This document shows, in pieces, positions 17,948 to 25,466 of a stretch of DNA of 37,464 nucleotides. The translations under genes were made by a program, and so were the position numbers. The notes beneath the pieces were generated by a model. The model was given only the letters and a program-made list of their open reading frames with translations, searched no databases and was not told the origin of the DNA. Within the stretch, counting starts at the first letter, position 1; every line of letters begins with the position of its first letter. The DNA is taken from contig JAITOU010000014.1 in NCBI GenBank assembly GCA_031289755.1, positions 1 to 37,464 of the forward strand, given 5' to 3'. The DNA comes from Clostridiales bacterium. Its GTDB lineage: Bacteria; Bacillota; Clostridia; Christensenellales; JAISNN01.

Positions 17948-18431
17948 ATTGCTTTGCATTAAGTAATGTGGCAATTTCTTTTTCGATAGCCTGCGGCTTT
18001 GTCGTCGGAGAAAATCTCTTGACGACACTTCCGTCGCTATCAATCAAAAACTTCGTGAAATTCCATTTAATTTTCGAGCCGAGCTTCCCCGCGTTTTGTC
18101 CCTTCAAAAAAGTGTAGAGCGGTATTTCGTTTTTGCCGTTCACTTCGATTTTGTCAAAGCGTTTAAAGGTCGTCTTGTATTTCAATTCGCAGAATTGATT
18201 TATCTCCGCATTATTGCCCGGCGCTTGATGAGCAAACTGGTTGCACGGAAAATCCAAAATTTCAAAGCCTTGCTCTCCGTATTTATCGTACAAATCCTGC
18301 AAGCCCGAATATTGCGGCGTAAAACCGCAGTTGGTCGCCGTATTGACAATCAGCAAAACCTTGCCGCGATATCCCTTGAAAGATACCTCTATTTCGGCGG
18401 CGTCTTTGACGGTAAAATCATAAATATCCAT
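17946..18431 (-). CDS. Glutathione peroxidase family thiol peroxidase
   Basis: The protein has 161 residues, the usual length for bacterial Gpx/BtuE. The catalytic site is complete in its cysteine form: Cys35 in NTATNCGFTPQY, Gln65 in DFPCNQF, and Trp123-Asn124 in KWNFTKFL. Cys81 in INQFCELKY sits where the resolving cysteine of thioredoxin-dependent members lies, so it probably reduces hydrogen or lipid peroxides with thioredoxin rather than glutathione (family knowledge). It is cytoplasmic, with no signal. GGAGGG precedes the ATG. It lies 85 bases downstream of the nitroreductase and may be part of the same redox-defence transcription unit. Confidence 0.92.
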   Translation of the reverse strand: MDIYDFTVKDAAEIEVSFKGYRGKVLLIVNTATNCGFTPQYSGLQDLYDKYGEQGFEILDFPCNQFAHQAPGNNAEINQFCELKYKTTFKRFDKIEVNGKNEIPLYTFLKGQNAGKLGSKIKWNFTKFLIDSDGSVVKRFSPTTKPQAIEKEIATLLNAKQ

Positions 18432-18516
18432 ATTTGCCCTCCAATAAGAAATTTTTTGTATTAGATTAGTCCTGCAATCTCTATTATAGCTCTAACGGCA
18501 AGGACACGCAAACCGT

Positions 18517-19233
18517 TTATTCCGCCGTACCTACATAAATGAAATCTTTCGGAGCGGTCGGATATTCTTTTTTGATATTAAAATTAAACGGAATTTTCTC
18601 GTGTTCGCTTGCAATATGCAAATGTGCCAATGCAATACCGATATCTAAATCGGTCATCTTGTAAAGCTTGCCTAGCAAACCGCCCAAACTCTTTTTGTAA
18701 TAACAATGCACGGCGTTGCTTTCTTTAACAAAATACCAAGGCTGTCCGTTCATACCGGACGGAGCAAGTCTAACCGCGTCAAAGCGCGGGTCGGTTGTAT
18801 TGGCAATCTCGGCTGCGGACTTCCGCTTAAATTCGTTCAAAGCTCGGCTTGCACTTTCGGCAGGCTTCCCAAAGGCAATGCCGATAATAAAGTCCGCATC
18901 GTCGATTTTAGGTTTAACACCGCCAAGCCACCTTGTCGCAAGCCCGATAGAATACATAAACAATTCTGCGTGTTGCCCCAAATAGCCGGCTGCTGCTCTG
19001 CGGAGCGGTTGCTCCTTCCCGTATATCAACAAAAAGTGCGGCGCTTTTGGCAACATCATACCTTTAACTTCGTTTGCACCGACAATTTTATAGGTAAGCT
19101 TGCTTTCCGCTAAAAGCGGTTCAACCGTAGAAATAAAATCGCCAATCTTTTTTAATGTGTCTTTGTCTAACTCACCTTGTATAAATTCGCGAGTTGACTT
19201 TCTTGTAAAAATTTCGTTGTAAAGCTCTTTCAT
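18517..19233 (-). CDS. Nitroreductase family protein, TM1586-like
   Basis: The protein has 238 residues. The N-terminus IFTRKSTREFIQGEL is the FMN-binding arginine block of nitroreductases. Later segments (APHFLLIYG, RLAPSGMNGQPWYF, DIGIALAHLHIASEHE) fit the TM1586/DUF4892-type branch in which two half-domains form one chain. It probably binds FMN and reduces nitro or quinone compounds with NAD(P)H; substrate unknown. AAAGGAG precedes the start. It follows the ABC permease by 33 bases and so belongs to the MarR-headed operon, which fits an inducible detoxification unit. Confidence 0.8.
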   Translation of the reverse strand: MKELYNEIFTRKSTREFIQGELDKDTLKKIGDFISTVEPLLAESKLTYKIVGANEVKGMMLPKAPHFLLIYGKEQPLRRAAAGYLGQHAELFMYSIGLATRWLGGVKPKIDDADFIIGIAFGKPAESASRALNEFKRKSAAEIANTTDPRFDAVRLAPSGMNGQPWYFVKESNAVHCYYKKSLGGLLGKLYKMTDLDIGIALAHLHIASEHEKIPFNFNIKKEYPTAPKDFIYVGTAE

Positions 19234-19266
19234 GTTTTTCTCCTTTAATATTTTATATTATTTAGT

Positions 19267-20091
19267 TTATAGCGGTAAATCTTTTTTCTTAAACCGTGTA
19301 ATTCCTACCGCAAATGTCACGACTGCCACTGCAACAAGGATAGCCAATTTCCAAATATAGGCGGTCGTTCCCTCAACGATAGACTGCGTATCGAATAATG
19401 AAAACATTGTAGTATAATTAAAAATTTTCAACGCGTCCGCACCCATAGGCATTGCCGGGTCACCAAAGTTCCCTAACATTTTTGCCAAGAAAAACCAAAC
19501 CGCAATTCCGCCGCCTATTCCCAAGGAGTACTTTGAAAGGTTGAACAGACAGGAACACATATAACAAATTCCGGCAATGGCAGTCATTTCAATAAAGCAA
19601 CCCAAATTCATTAAAAGCGTGTTGCCGACTGCAACGTTGCCGAATACCGCCGCTTGCGAAGCCATTGCAAAGATTGATAGCAGAGTAAATGTAATGAACA
19701 GCGAACCTATCAAGAATAGCATTTGTGTAACGGCGACGGTCGAGCGTTTTGTAGGCGTCGATAAGACATACGCCATACTGCCGCGGTCTACTTGACTTGC
19801 CACAAGCCCGTTCGCGGTAATGACAATGTAAATTATCGGAACCATCGGTCCCATCATTCCATAAAACATATTTCCTAACAGTGCGTTAATATCAAAGTTA
19901 TTACCGCGCTGAGCCTTTAACATATCAACTATTGTCGAAGACGACATCATCGATGTAATCAGCACCACAAATAAACAAATAACCGCCGTAGAAATTACCC
20001 ACAGCACCCAATTTGCTTTAATTGATTGTTTAAGCAGCGGCTTTGAAATTAAGCCCGTTTTTTTCTTTTTCATCGTTGACGTTATTTCCAT
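19267..20091 (-). CDS. ABC-2 type permease
   Basis: The protein has 274 residues with about six transmembrane helices (around 28-50, 80-102, 122-148, 155-185, 190-215 and 243-265). The cytoplasmic motif VDRGSMAYVLSTPTKR after helix 2 is typical of ABC-2 permeases of the BcrB/NatB type. Its ATG overlaps the stop of the preceding ATPase by one base (TAATG), so translation is coupled. It is the only permease for two ATPases. It probably exports a drug, peptide or lipid as a homodimer. Confidence 0.85.
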   Translation of the reverse strand: MEITSTMKKKKTGLISKPLLKQSIKANWVLWVISTAVICLFVVLITSMMSSSTIVDMLKAQRGNNFDINALLGNMFYGMMGPMVPIIYIVITANGLVASQVDRGSMAYVLSTPTKRSTVAVTQMLFLIGSLFITFTLLSIFAMASQAAVFGNVAVGNTLLMNLGCFIEMTAIAGICYMCSCLFNLSKYSLGIGGGIAVWFFLAKMLGNFGDPAMPMGADALKIFNYTTMFSLFDTQSIVEGTTAYIWKLAILVAVAVVTFAVGITRFKKKDLPL

Positions 20092-20990
20092 TATTTTTGT
20101 TCTCCTTTAATATAAAATTTGTTGAAATACTGTTCGAGGTCGTATCGTTTTTCACTTATAAATTTAACGTCTAAACCCTTTAATGCTTTGAATAATTCGT
20201 TGACATTTTTGTCGTCAATTTCAACGGTGACTTGGTTATGATTATCTTGCTTGCGAATTACGTTGAAACCGCTACCGTAAAACTGTTTGTAATCGTTTGA
20301 ATTATTAAACTCTATCTTATAAGTTTTGATATTGTGATAGCGTATTTTTTCCATGTCGGCAATGTCAATCAGTCTGCCGTCTTTGATAAGTGCAACCCTA
20401 TCGCAAGTGTCTTCTATTTCTTCAAAGAGATGACTGCTCATAAAAATTGTTCTGCCTTTTTTCTTTTCTTCGGCTATTAATTCCATAAATGACGCACGCA
20501 TTAACGGGTCAAGTCCCGTTGTCGGTTCGTCGAGTATCAAAATCTCTTTATCACCCATAAGCGCGGCGACAAGGGCGGTTTTTTGCTTCATGCCCTTACT
20601 CATTCGTTTGAGGTTTGCCGACGGGTCGAGCTGCAAGGTTTTGATAAGGTAGTTCGCATAAGTCATATCGGTTATGCCCAAAAATTCAGCCTGAATTTTC
20701 AAAAAGTCCGTTCCGGTCTTTACATCGGGGAACGCAATTTCCCCCGGAACATAGCCGACCGACCGTTTTATTTCGGGGCTATCCGTCCAAGCGTCCATAT
20801 CCAAAACGCTTGCCGTGCCGCCGTCGGATTTCAAAAAGCCCATTATGTGTCTTATTGTCGTCGTTTTGCCGCTGCCGTTCGTGCCGACAAAGCCGAAGGT
20901 TTCGCCTTTGGCGACTTCGAGACTGATGTCAAAAATACCGTTTCCGTCGCCGTAATCCTTTGTGAGATTGTTCAGTTTTATTACCGACAT
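20091..20990 (-). CDS. ABC transporter ATP-binding protein (2), drug-export type
   Basis: The protein has 299 residues. Walker A is GTNGSGKT (36-43), the signature is the degenerate RMSKGMKQK, Walker B is EILILDEPTTGLDP, and an H-loop SSHLFEE is present. The C-terminal 80 residues form an accessory domain as in BcrA/DrrA-type ATPases. It is closely similar to the preceding ATPase (both end with a DLEQYF/TLEDYF-F-x-K-FYK element), so the pair arose by duplication. It is joined to its neighbours by TAATG overlaps on both sides. It may form a heterodimer with the paralogue. Confidence 0.88.
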   Translation of the reverse strand: MSVIKLNNLTKDYGDGNGIFDISLEVAKGETFGFVGTNGSGKTTTIRHIMGFLKSDGGTASVLDMDAWTDSPEIKRSVGYVPGEIAFPDVKTGTDFLKIQAEFLGITDMTYANYLIKTLQLDPSANLKRMSKGMKQKTALVAALMGDKEILILDEPTTGLDPLMRASFMELIAEEKKKGRTIFMSSHLFEEIEDTCDRVALIKDGRLIDIADMEKIRYHNIKTYKIEFNNSNDYKQFYGSGFNVIRKQDNHNQVTVEIDDKNVNELFKALKGLDVKFISEKRYDLEQYFNKFYIKGEQK

Positions 20991-21901
20991 TATTTTATAC
21001 CCCCGAATTCCTTTGACGCTTTATAGAAGCTCATAAAATAATCTTCCAACGTAAACTTGATTTCCTTAAAATAATTAATTTTGATATCGCCCGTCGCCGC
21101 GATAAGGTAATTGATATCGGAATCCTTTATATTGACCTTGACCTTGCGTTTTGCTTGGTCTTTAAAACTCAATTCAAAGCCTTTATTTGCAAACGCGGCA
21201 TAATCCGCATCGGAACAAAATTCGATTTGATAGGTTTTATTATTGTTATGCCTAAGGTCGTTGGCTACGACGGTAGACTGTATGCGCCCGTCTTTGATAA
21301 TGGCGATACGGTCGCACGTCGCGTCAACCTCTCTAAAAATATGGCTCGAAAGCAAAATCGTTTTGCCGCGCTTCTTTTCTTCCTTGATAAACCCGATAAA
21401 ATTTTCTTGCATCACGGGGTCAAGTCCGCTTGTCGGTTCGTCGAGAATAAGCACTTCGGGGTCGTCCATAAAAGCCGTTACGACCGCCAGCTTGCGCTTG
21501 ACGCCCAACGACATACGTTTGACGCTTCCGCTCGGGTCAAGCTCAAATTTTGCGAGTAAATAATCGAGTCTTTCCTTGTTGTTTGATTTGCGCAATTCGC
21601 CCATCATTTTGATAAACTCCCAGCCGGTAAGTCCGGCAGGCAGAGCGATTTCGCCGGGCAAATATCCGACGCTTTTCAAAAATTGAGAATACTGCGTGCA
21701 GCTATCCAAGCCGAGTACGCTTGTTGCGCCGCTCATCGGCTTAGAAAAACCCATAATATGACGGATAGTCGTCGTCTTTCCCGCGCCGTTCGGACCTAAA
21801 AAGCCGAACACCTCGCCCTTTTGAATGCCGAACGACACATCAAAAACGCCGCGTCCGAATCCGTAATCCTTTGTCAAATGTTCTACGCTGATAATTGCCA
21901 T
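20990..21901 (-). CDS. ABC transporter ATP-binding protein (1), drug-export type
   Basis: The protein has 303 residues. Walker A is GPNGAGKTT (36-44), the signature is RMSLGVKRK (a degenerate C-loop common in BcrA-type proteins), Walker B is VLILDEPTSGLDP, and the H-loop is SSHIFREV. The C-terminal regulatory extension ends TLEDYFMSFYK. GGAG lies before the ATG. It is the first transporter gene after marR, 95 bases downstream of it, and overlaps the next ATPase by one base. Confidence 0.88.
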   Translation of the reverse strand: MAIISVEHLTKDYGFGRGVFDVSFGIQKGEVFGFLGPNGAGKTTTIRHIMGFSKPMSGATSVLGLDSCTQYSQFLKSVGYLPGEIALPAGLTGWEFIKMMGELRKSNNKERLDYLLAKFELDPSGSVKRMSLGVKRKLAVVTAFMDDPEVLILDEPTSGLDPVMQENFIGFIKEEKKRGKTILLSSHIFREVDATCDRIAIIKDGRIQSTVVANDLRHNNNKTYQIEFCSDADYAAFANKGFELSFKDQAKRKVKVNIKDSDINYLIAATGDIKINYFKEIKFTLEDYFMSFYKASKEFGGIK

Positions 21902-21995
21902 ACAGCAATCTCCTTTATGTGTTTATTTCATTAGGCTCCTAACTTAGAAGCCGCTCTCTAAGTTAGAGAACAAGACTATTATTTAAATATACTCT

Positions 21996-22493
21996 CTATG
22001 GCCTGATTATCTTACCGCCAACTTCTTCGGCAATATCGGCAAACCTGTTGAACATCTCGATAAATTGTTTGGTCTGGCTTTCGCCGAATCTTTGAATGAC
22101 TTCGCTCAAAACCTCGTCGGCTTTGTTTTCCGCGTTTTTCAGTGTTTCCGCGCCCTTGTCCGTAAGGGTTATAATCAATTTGCGGCGGTTATTTTTATCG
22201 ACGATACGGTTGACAAGCCCCTTTTCTTCGAGCGAATTGAGTATGCGTGAAATGGCTGATTTTGTAATATACAACAAGCCTTGCATATCCGTTGCGCAGA
22301 CATTTTCAGCCGAACCGTCTTTGTTTTCGGCAACAGATTTCAAGAAAAAAATCTCGCTCGCATTGATACCCAAGCCGTCCACAGTCCTCTTTTCCGCACC
22401 CGAAGACGCGCCTATCTGTACTTTTTTAAAACGAAGCATCAATCTCATCAAGCCTTCTTTTAATGTATTGTCTACCTTGTACTTAGCTTCCAT
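21996..22493 (-). CDS. MarR-family transcriptional regulator
   Basis: The protein has 165 residues. A winged helix-turn-helix spans about 70-130: LLYITKSAISRILNSLEEKG is the recognition region, and NRIVDKNNRRKLIITLTDKG is the wing and following helix. N- and C-terminal helices form the usual dimer interface. GGGGGAG lies eight bases before the ATG. It heads the ABC/nitroreductase operon and probably represses it together with itself; MarR proteins usually release DNA on binding a phenolic, drug or oxidant. Its own promoter and a 16-bp palindrome lie just upstream. Confidence 0.9.
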   Translation of the reverse strand: MEAKYKVDNTLKEGLMRLMLRFKKVQIGASSGAEKRTVDGLGINASEIFFLKSVAENKDGSAENVCATDMQGLLYITKSAISRILNSLEEKGLVNRIVDKNNRRKLIITLTDKGAETLKNAENKADEVLSEVIQRFGESQTKQFIEMFNRFADIAEEVGGKIIRP

Positions 22494-22513
22494 ATACCGT
22501 ACTCCCCCAATTT

Positions 22514-22529
22514 GGTTGACTGCTCAACC
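22514..22529 (-). promoter_or_regulatory. Likely MarR operator, palindrome GGTTGA-N4-TCAACC
   Basis: The 16-base palindrome GGTTGACTGCTCAACC lies between the -10 box and the RBS of marR. Related half sites AACCGTT and AACGGTT flank the -10 region. It is well placed for auto-repression; binding itself is inference. Confidence 0.6.
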
Positions 22530-22544
22530 GTTCTCATTGTCAAC

Positions 22545-22573
22545 AGTATACAACGCAACGGTTTACTTGTCAA
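22545..22573 (-). promoter_or_regulatory. Promoter of the marR operon
   Basis: A perfect TTGACA (22568-22573) is separated by 17 bases from TATACT (22545-22550). It is one of the strongest promoter matches in the window. Confidence 0.8.
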
Positions 22574-22620
22574 CTAATTTTATGCAGAAATTTCAAAATT
22601 ATACATATTTTTTTAAATGC

Positions 22621-22651
22621 AAAAAAATCATCTCCCGATTTTGGGAGATGA
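22621..22651 (-). terminator. Rho-independent terminator upstream of marR
   Basis: On the minus strand TCATCTCCC, six-base loop, GGGAGATGA is followed by T7. It insulates the marR promoter from transcription arriving from the structured-RNA locus. Confidence 0.8.
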
Positions 22652-22841
22652 CGGACGTCAAGCAAGAAGCTTATATAGATAGTCCTACTTTATACGACGA
22701 ACAGATTTTAGCGGATTTTTGGCTTAAACAAGGCATATTTGACGACGTGTAGCGTAAGTTACACAAGGATAATACAACGCAGTATAAGGCAAAAAGATGC
22801 AAAATACGTCGGCGGATAGGTTATAGTACAATCTAATAAAT

Positions 22842-23452
22842 AAAAAAAATCGTCGGTGGCAGTATTTCGGATAAACCTTGCGTCATAGGTCCGGTCGGAT
22901 TTCCCTGTTTGTACACTCAATGTCGCCAAATGAGCCGTTTCCGATTAGCACAAACTCCTTAACGTCTCCGCTAAGAATTACCGGATGACCACTAAGTACG
23001 CACTATAATCCCCGAAATACTTGTTTGATTTCAGCCTAGAAGTTTTCCTTTCAACAGAACACGAATACATTTAGCCTTATTTTGCAAAGCAAGTTTCATG
23101 GAACAACCGGCGCGGTGTTTTTGGCCAAAACGACGCGCTCGTAATCTCCAATTCTCTTACCCCGCTCAAGGCAGGCTACTCTGCACACAGCAAAGTCTTG
23201 CCGCAATGCAGGTTTATCCCCGTAAAGTAACGCCCTATTTTTTTTATGCGCCACCAAAACGGGTCTCCACGAAAGATGGGTCAGCTCCCGTATGCCTTTA
23301 CGGGCCGCCCATAATTCTTAACTCCCAGCACAAACCCCAATTTGGCGATTAAAGCCTGCACCAGAAACTTCATCGATGTGCCCTTGTGCGTTTTATTATG
23401 ACCCGCTTTTCAATGCAAACCGTTCCGACTAGGATACTGCGCCACCGCGAAT
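22842..23452 (-). ncRNA. Large structured non-coding RNA, about 605 nt, class unassigned
   Basis: There is no plausible ORF on either strand, yet the locus is framed as a transcription unit. A promoter with TTGCTA, 17 bases and TATACT lies at 23459-23487, and a terminal T8 lies at 22842-22849. The ends pair: GGTGGC-GC-AGTAT at 23446-23434 with ATACTGCCACC at 22865-22855, plus flanking TCG/CGA. Other helices that I can see are GGATAAACC (23219-23211) with GGTTTATCC (22877-22869), about 340 nt apart; AAAAGCGGGTC (23410-23400) with GACCCGTTTT (23265-23256); and GCACAA with TTGTGC enclosing 23330-23390. There are also GTCAT-CCGGT (22989-22980) with ACCGG-ACCT-ATGAC (22895-22882), GTTTGTG with TACAAAC (22955-22949 and 22913-22907), a GAGA-capped CTTAGCG/CGTTAAG hairpin, and hairpins at 23110-23138 and 23183-23209. 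Length and style fit the large ornate RNAs of Firmicutes (ROOL, OLE); membership is not established. Confidence 0.7.
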
Positions 23453-23458
23453 ATGTAT

Positions 23459-23487
23459 AGTATATCAAATTTTTTAAAATTTAGCAA
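23459..23487 (-). promoter_or_regulatory. Promoter of the structured RNA
   Basis: TTGCTA (23482-23487), 17 bases, TATACT (23459-23464) places the start near 23452, six bases before the 5' arm of the closing stem. The 10-mer GGATACTGCG is repeated at 23432-23441 and 23489-23498 on either side of the promoter. Confidence 0.7.
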
Positions 23488-23519
23488 CGGATACTGCGTC
23501 GGTATGTCAAGAGAAATGT

Positions 23520-23547
23520 AAAAAAAGCTGTTTTTAAATGACAGCTT
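23520..23547 (-). terminator. Terminator of the HipA-like gene
   Basis: On the minus strand AAGCTGT, nine-base loop, ACAGCTT runs into T7. It lies 28 bases after the stop codon at 23575 and just upstream of the structured-RNA promoter. Confidence 0.8.
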
Positions 23548-23574
23548 AGGCTTGTATATCGTTTTTTTAAGAAA

Positions 23575-24741
23575 TTATTTTTTAGAAAAGCTTTGAACAT
23601 ATGCCGCTAATTCATCAATTCTGCTCTGTAATGTGCCGCAAAGCTGATTTTTTCTCTCTTCCGAAATATATGCCTTGTCAACCATTGAGAGCAACTCTCC
23701 AAACTCGTCTTTTACACCGTTTAACTTTTTGAAATCAAGCCAAGAAAAATCCTCGACTAATTGTATTTGTTCGGTGTGGGTAGGCTTAAAGGGCTTACTC
23801 TCATTCAATTTGTCTTTGGTTATGATAGCTTCTGTACAACACAAGGAATTGCCGCAATCAAATATCGGCGCGCAGCCTATCCACTCTAATGTTTCGGCGT
23901 TTCTAATCAAACCAAAATTATTAAAATGCCTATCGATGTTGCAAATGATATAATCTAAGACGAGCATTTTGCCGATTTGCAATCTCGCATCGGTGATACC
24001 TAATTTTTCTAACTGCGTCACATAATGTTCGTATTCGGAGACTGAATTAGACTTTTTCACCGATTCGTGTATCTGCCATGAGCTTACAAAATCGGTGTCG
24101 GGCGTGACAAAATTCGGACAAATGCAAAAAAACCTACCGTTTTCTTGATGAACGGAATACGATATATGCTTGATTTCCAATCTATCGCAGATTTTAGAGG
24201 CTATGACTTCATTAAAAACCTCTTGCGTATTTAATGAATTTCCTGCCTTAACTAAGTATCTGCCGCCGTTAATTATCTTCCACTTTTTCTTTAATACGCC
24301 GTCGGACGTATTATCGGGCGATTTAAGATTCAGCTTACTTGAATCGGTATCGCTCGGCAGATTTCCGAACAATAAATCTCCGATATCCGCCGAAAACTCG
24401 TTATCAAAAAAGTTGACGTCAGACCATTTAATAGCCTTGTTTTTTGGGCATATCCAATATTGGTCGGATAAACTCAATCCGTAGCTGTGTTTTAACAGCT
24501 CTTGCGTCCCTGTAATCCCCAACCGTTCAAGAAGATTTTTTAATCCGTCGCGGCTTGCCGGAATCGAGCGGCTGTGCCACCAACGTCTCAATTCCCCGTT
24601 ATCTATTTGCCCTTTTTTGACGGATATAAAGGGTGCGTGCATATAGTTGTGAACGGCACAAATTTTTAGCATATTCCCGAAATCGTCGTCAATTTCCACG
24701 TCGGCAACGGGGATGTTTTTGTGCATTAAGGTGTATAGCAT
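23575..24741 (-). CDS. HipA-like kinase domain protein, orphan
   Basis: The protein has 388 residues from the ATG at 24741. That start is chosen over the ATG at 24747 because GGAG then has a six-base spacer. The kinase core is recognisable: a Lys in GRYLVKAGN (about residue 165), the catalytic loop NIDRHFNNFG (about 268-277) and the metal-binding FDCGNSL (about 293-299). This is the HipA/CtkA-type Ser/Thr kinase fold, with an N-terminal region of about 150 residues. Classical HipA toxins pair with a HipB repressor; none is encoded next to it, so it may be an orphan kinase with a cellular target, like other clostridial copies. It sits 41 bases downstream of a small membrane protein and probably shares its promoter. 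Confidence 0.75.
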   Translation of the reverse strand: MLYTLMHKNIPVADVEIDDDFGNMLKICAVHNYMHAPFISVKKGQIDNGELRRWWHSRSIPASRDGLKNLLERLGITGTQELLKHSYGLSLSDQYWICPKNKAIKWSDVNFFDNEFSADIGDLLFGNLPSDTDSSKLNLKSPDNTSDGVLKKKWKIINGGRYLVKAGNSLNTQEVFNEVIASKICDRLEIKHISYSVHQENGRFFCICPNFVTPDTDFVSSWQIHESVKKSNSVSEYEHYVTQLEKLGITDARLQIGKMLVLDYIICNIDRHFNNFGLIRNAETLEWIGCAPIFDCGNSLCCTEAIITKDKLNESKPFKPTHTEQIQLVEDFSWLDFKKLNGVKDEFGELLSMVDKAYISEERKNQLCGTLQSRIDELAAYVQSFSKK

Positions 24742-24782
24742 ACGCATCTCCTTGTAGACTTATAAGTACATTATACGGTAAA

Positions 24783-25214
24783 TTAAAGCGGTTTGTCAAT
24801 CTCCGACCGGCTCTTTTCGCTATCCGCCGCTTGCTCCGCCGCTTCTTCCTTTTGGACTTTTGACAAGGCGTTTGACGTGAGCAGCATAAGGATAATCAAG
24901 ACAACGGGCGCAAAGCACAGCACCAACGCCGCATAGCCGTATGATGCGGACGTGATTATCGTCAATAAGCCTACAATAAAAAATGCCGAATATGCGGATA
25001 TACAGTTGACGAAGGTGGATTTTTTTCTCAAAATATTGATAAAGGTCGATACCGCCAGGACAATCAGTCCGAGCGTCGCAAGTATTCCCAAAACGCCCCC
25101 TGCCGACCCACCGATAGAAAAGGCAAAAAAGAGAAAAATGCCGAAGACGATTGCCGATACAAAAAAAGTATAAAGCAATATCGATAAAATAATTTTTTGT
25201 TCCTTTGTGTTCAT
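24783..25214 (-). CDS. Small four-helix membrane protein
   Basis: The protein has 143 residues with four hydrophobic segments at about 8-32, 38-60, 73-88 and 91-112, and a charged C-terminal tail QKEEAAEQAADSEKSRSE that is probably cytoplasmic. GGAG lies six bases before the ATG. It has a clear promoter at 25293-25322 and about 70 bases of leader. No family is recognised. Its close spacing to the HipA-like kinase gene suggests a joint function or at least co-expression. Confidence 0.75.
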   Translation of the reverse strand: MNTKEQKIILSILLYTFFVSAIVFGIFLFFAFSIGGSAGGVLGILATLGLIVLAVSTFINILRKKSTFVNCISAYSAFFIVGLLTIITSASYGYAALVLCFAPVVLIILMLLTSNALSKVQKEEAAEQAADSEKSRSEIDKPL

Positions 25215-25292
25215 AATTCACTCCTTACAAGATATTTGACGGCTTACCGCCTTTGAGATAAACGCATAATCATCTGCGGCGTTCCCTTCAAT

Positions 25293-25322
25293 ATTATATA
25301 TCTTATTTGAGCCTTATGTCAA
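25293..25322 (-). promoter_or_regulatory. Promoter of the membrane protein / HipA-like pair
   Basis: TTGACA (25317-25322), 18 bases, TATAAT (25293-25298): both boxes match consensus perfectly. Confidence 0.8.
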
Positions 25323-25466
25323 TAGTAATGTACAAAAACAATGCCATATCGCGGCGAATTATTGAATATACTATTAGCGAAGCGACAAAACCGCTTCGTT
25401 ATTATGCGCGGATTTTTGTCGCCAACGATGTAAATACAAAAAAAATATCAGCCGGACGGAAGCCTT

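Noticed and set aside
22648..22752. Plus-strand ORF of 34 codons with a protein-like acidic translation (TDVKQEAYIDSPTLYDEQIL)
   Set aside because: The GGGAG in front touches the ATG and belongs to a terminator hairpin, and no homology is recognised. It could be a 3' remnant of a gene, but I cannot support it as a CDS.
22096..22752. Long plus-strand ORF of 218 codons
   Set aside because: Most of it is antisense to marR, crosses its promoter and terminator, and has a low-complexity translation.
23098..23352. Plus-strand ORF of 84 codons inside the structured-RNA locus
   Set aside because: It is antisense to the predicted transcript, has no RBS and includes several perfect hairpins of the RNA; Cys/Arg/Pro-rich random composition.
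22842..23452. RNase P RNA, tmRNA or group II intron as the identity of the structured RNA
   Set aside because: The RNase P GAGGAAAGUCC block, the tmRNA ends and tag frame, and a group II domain V with an intron-encoded protein are all absent.
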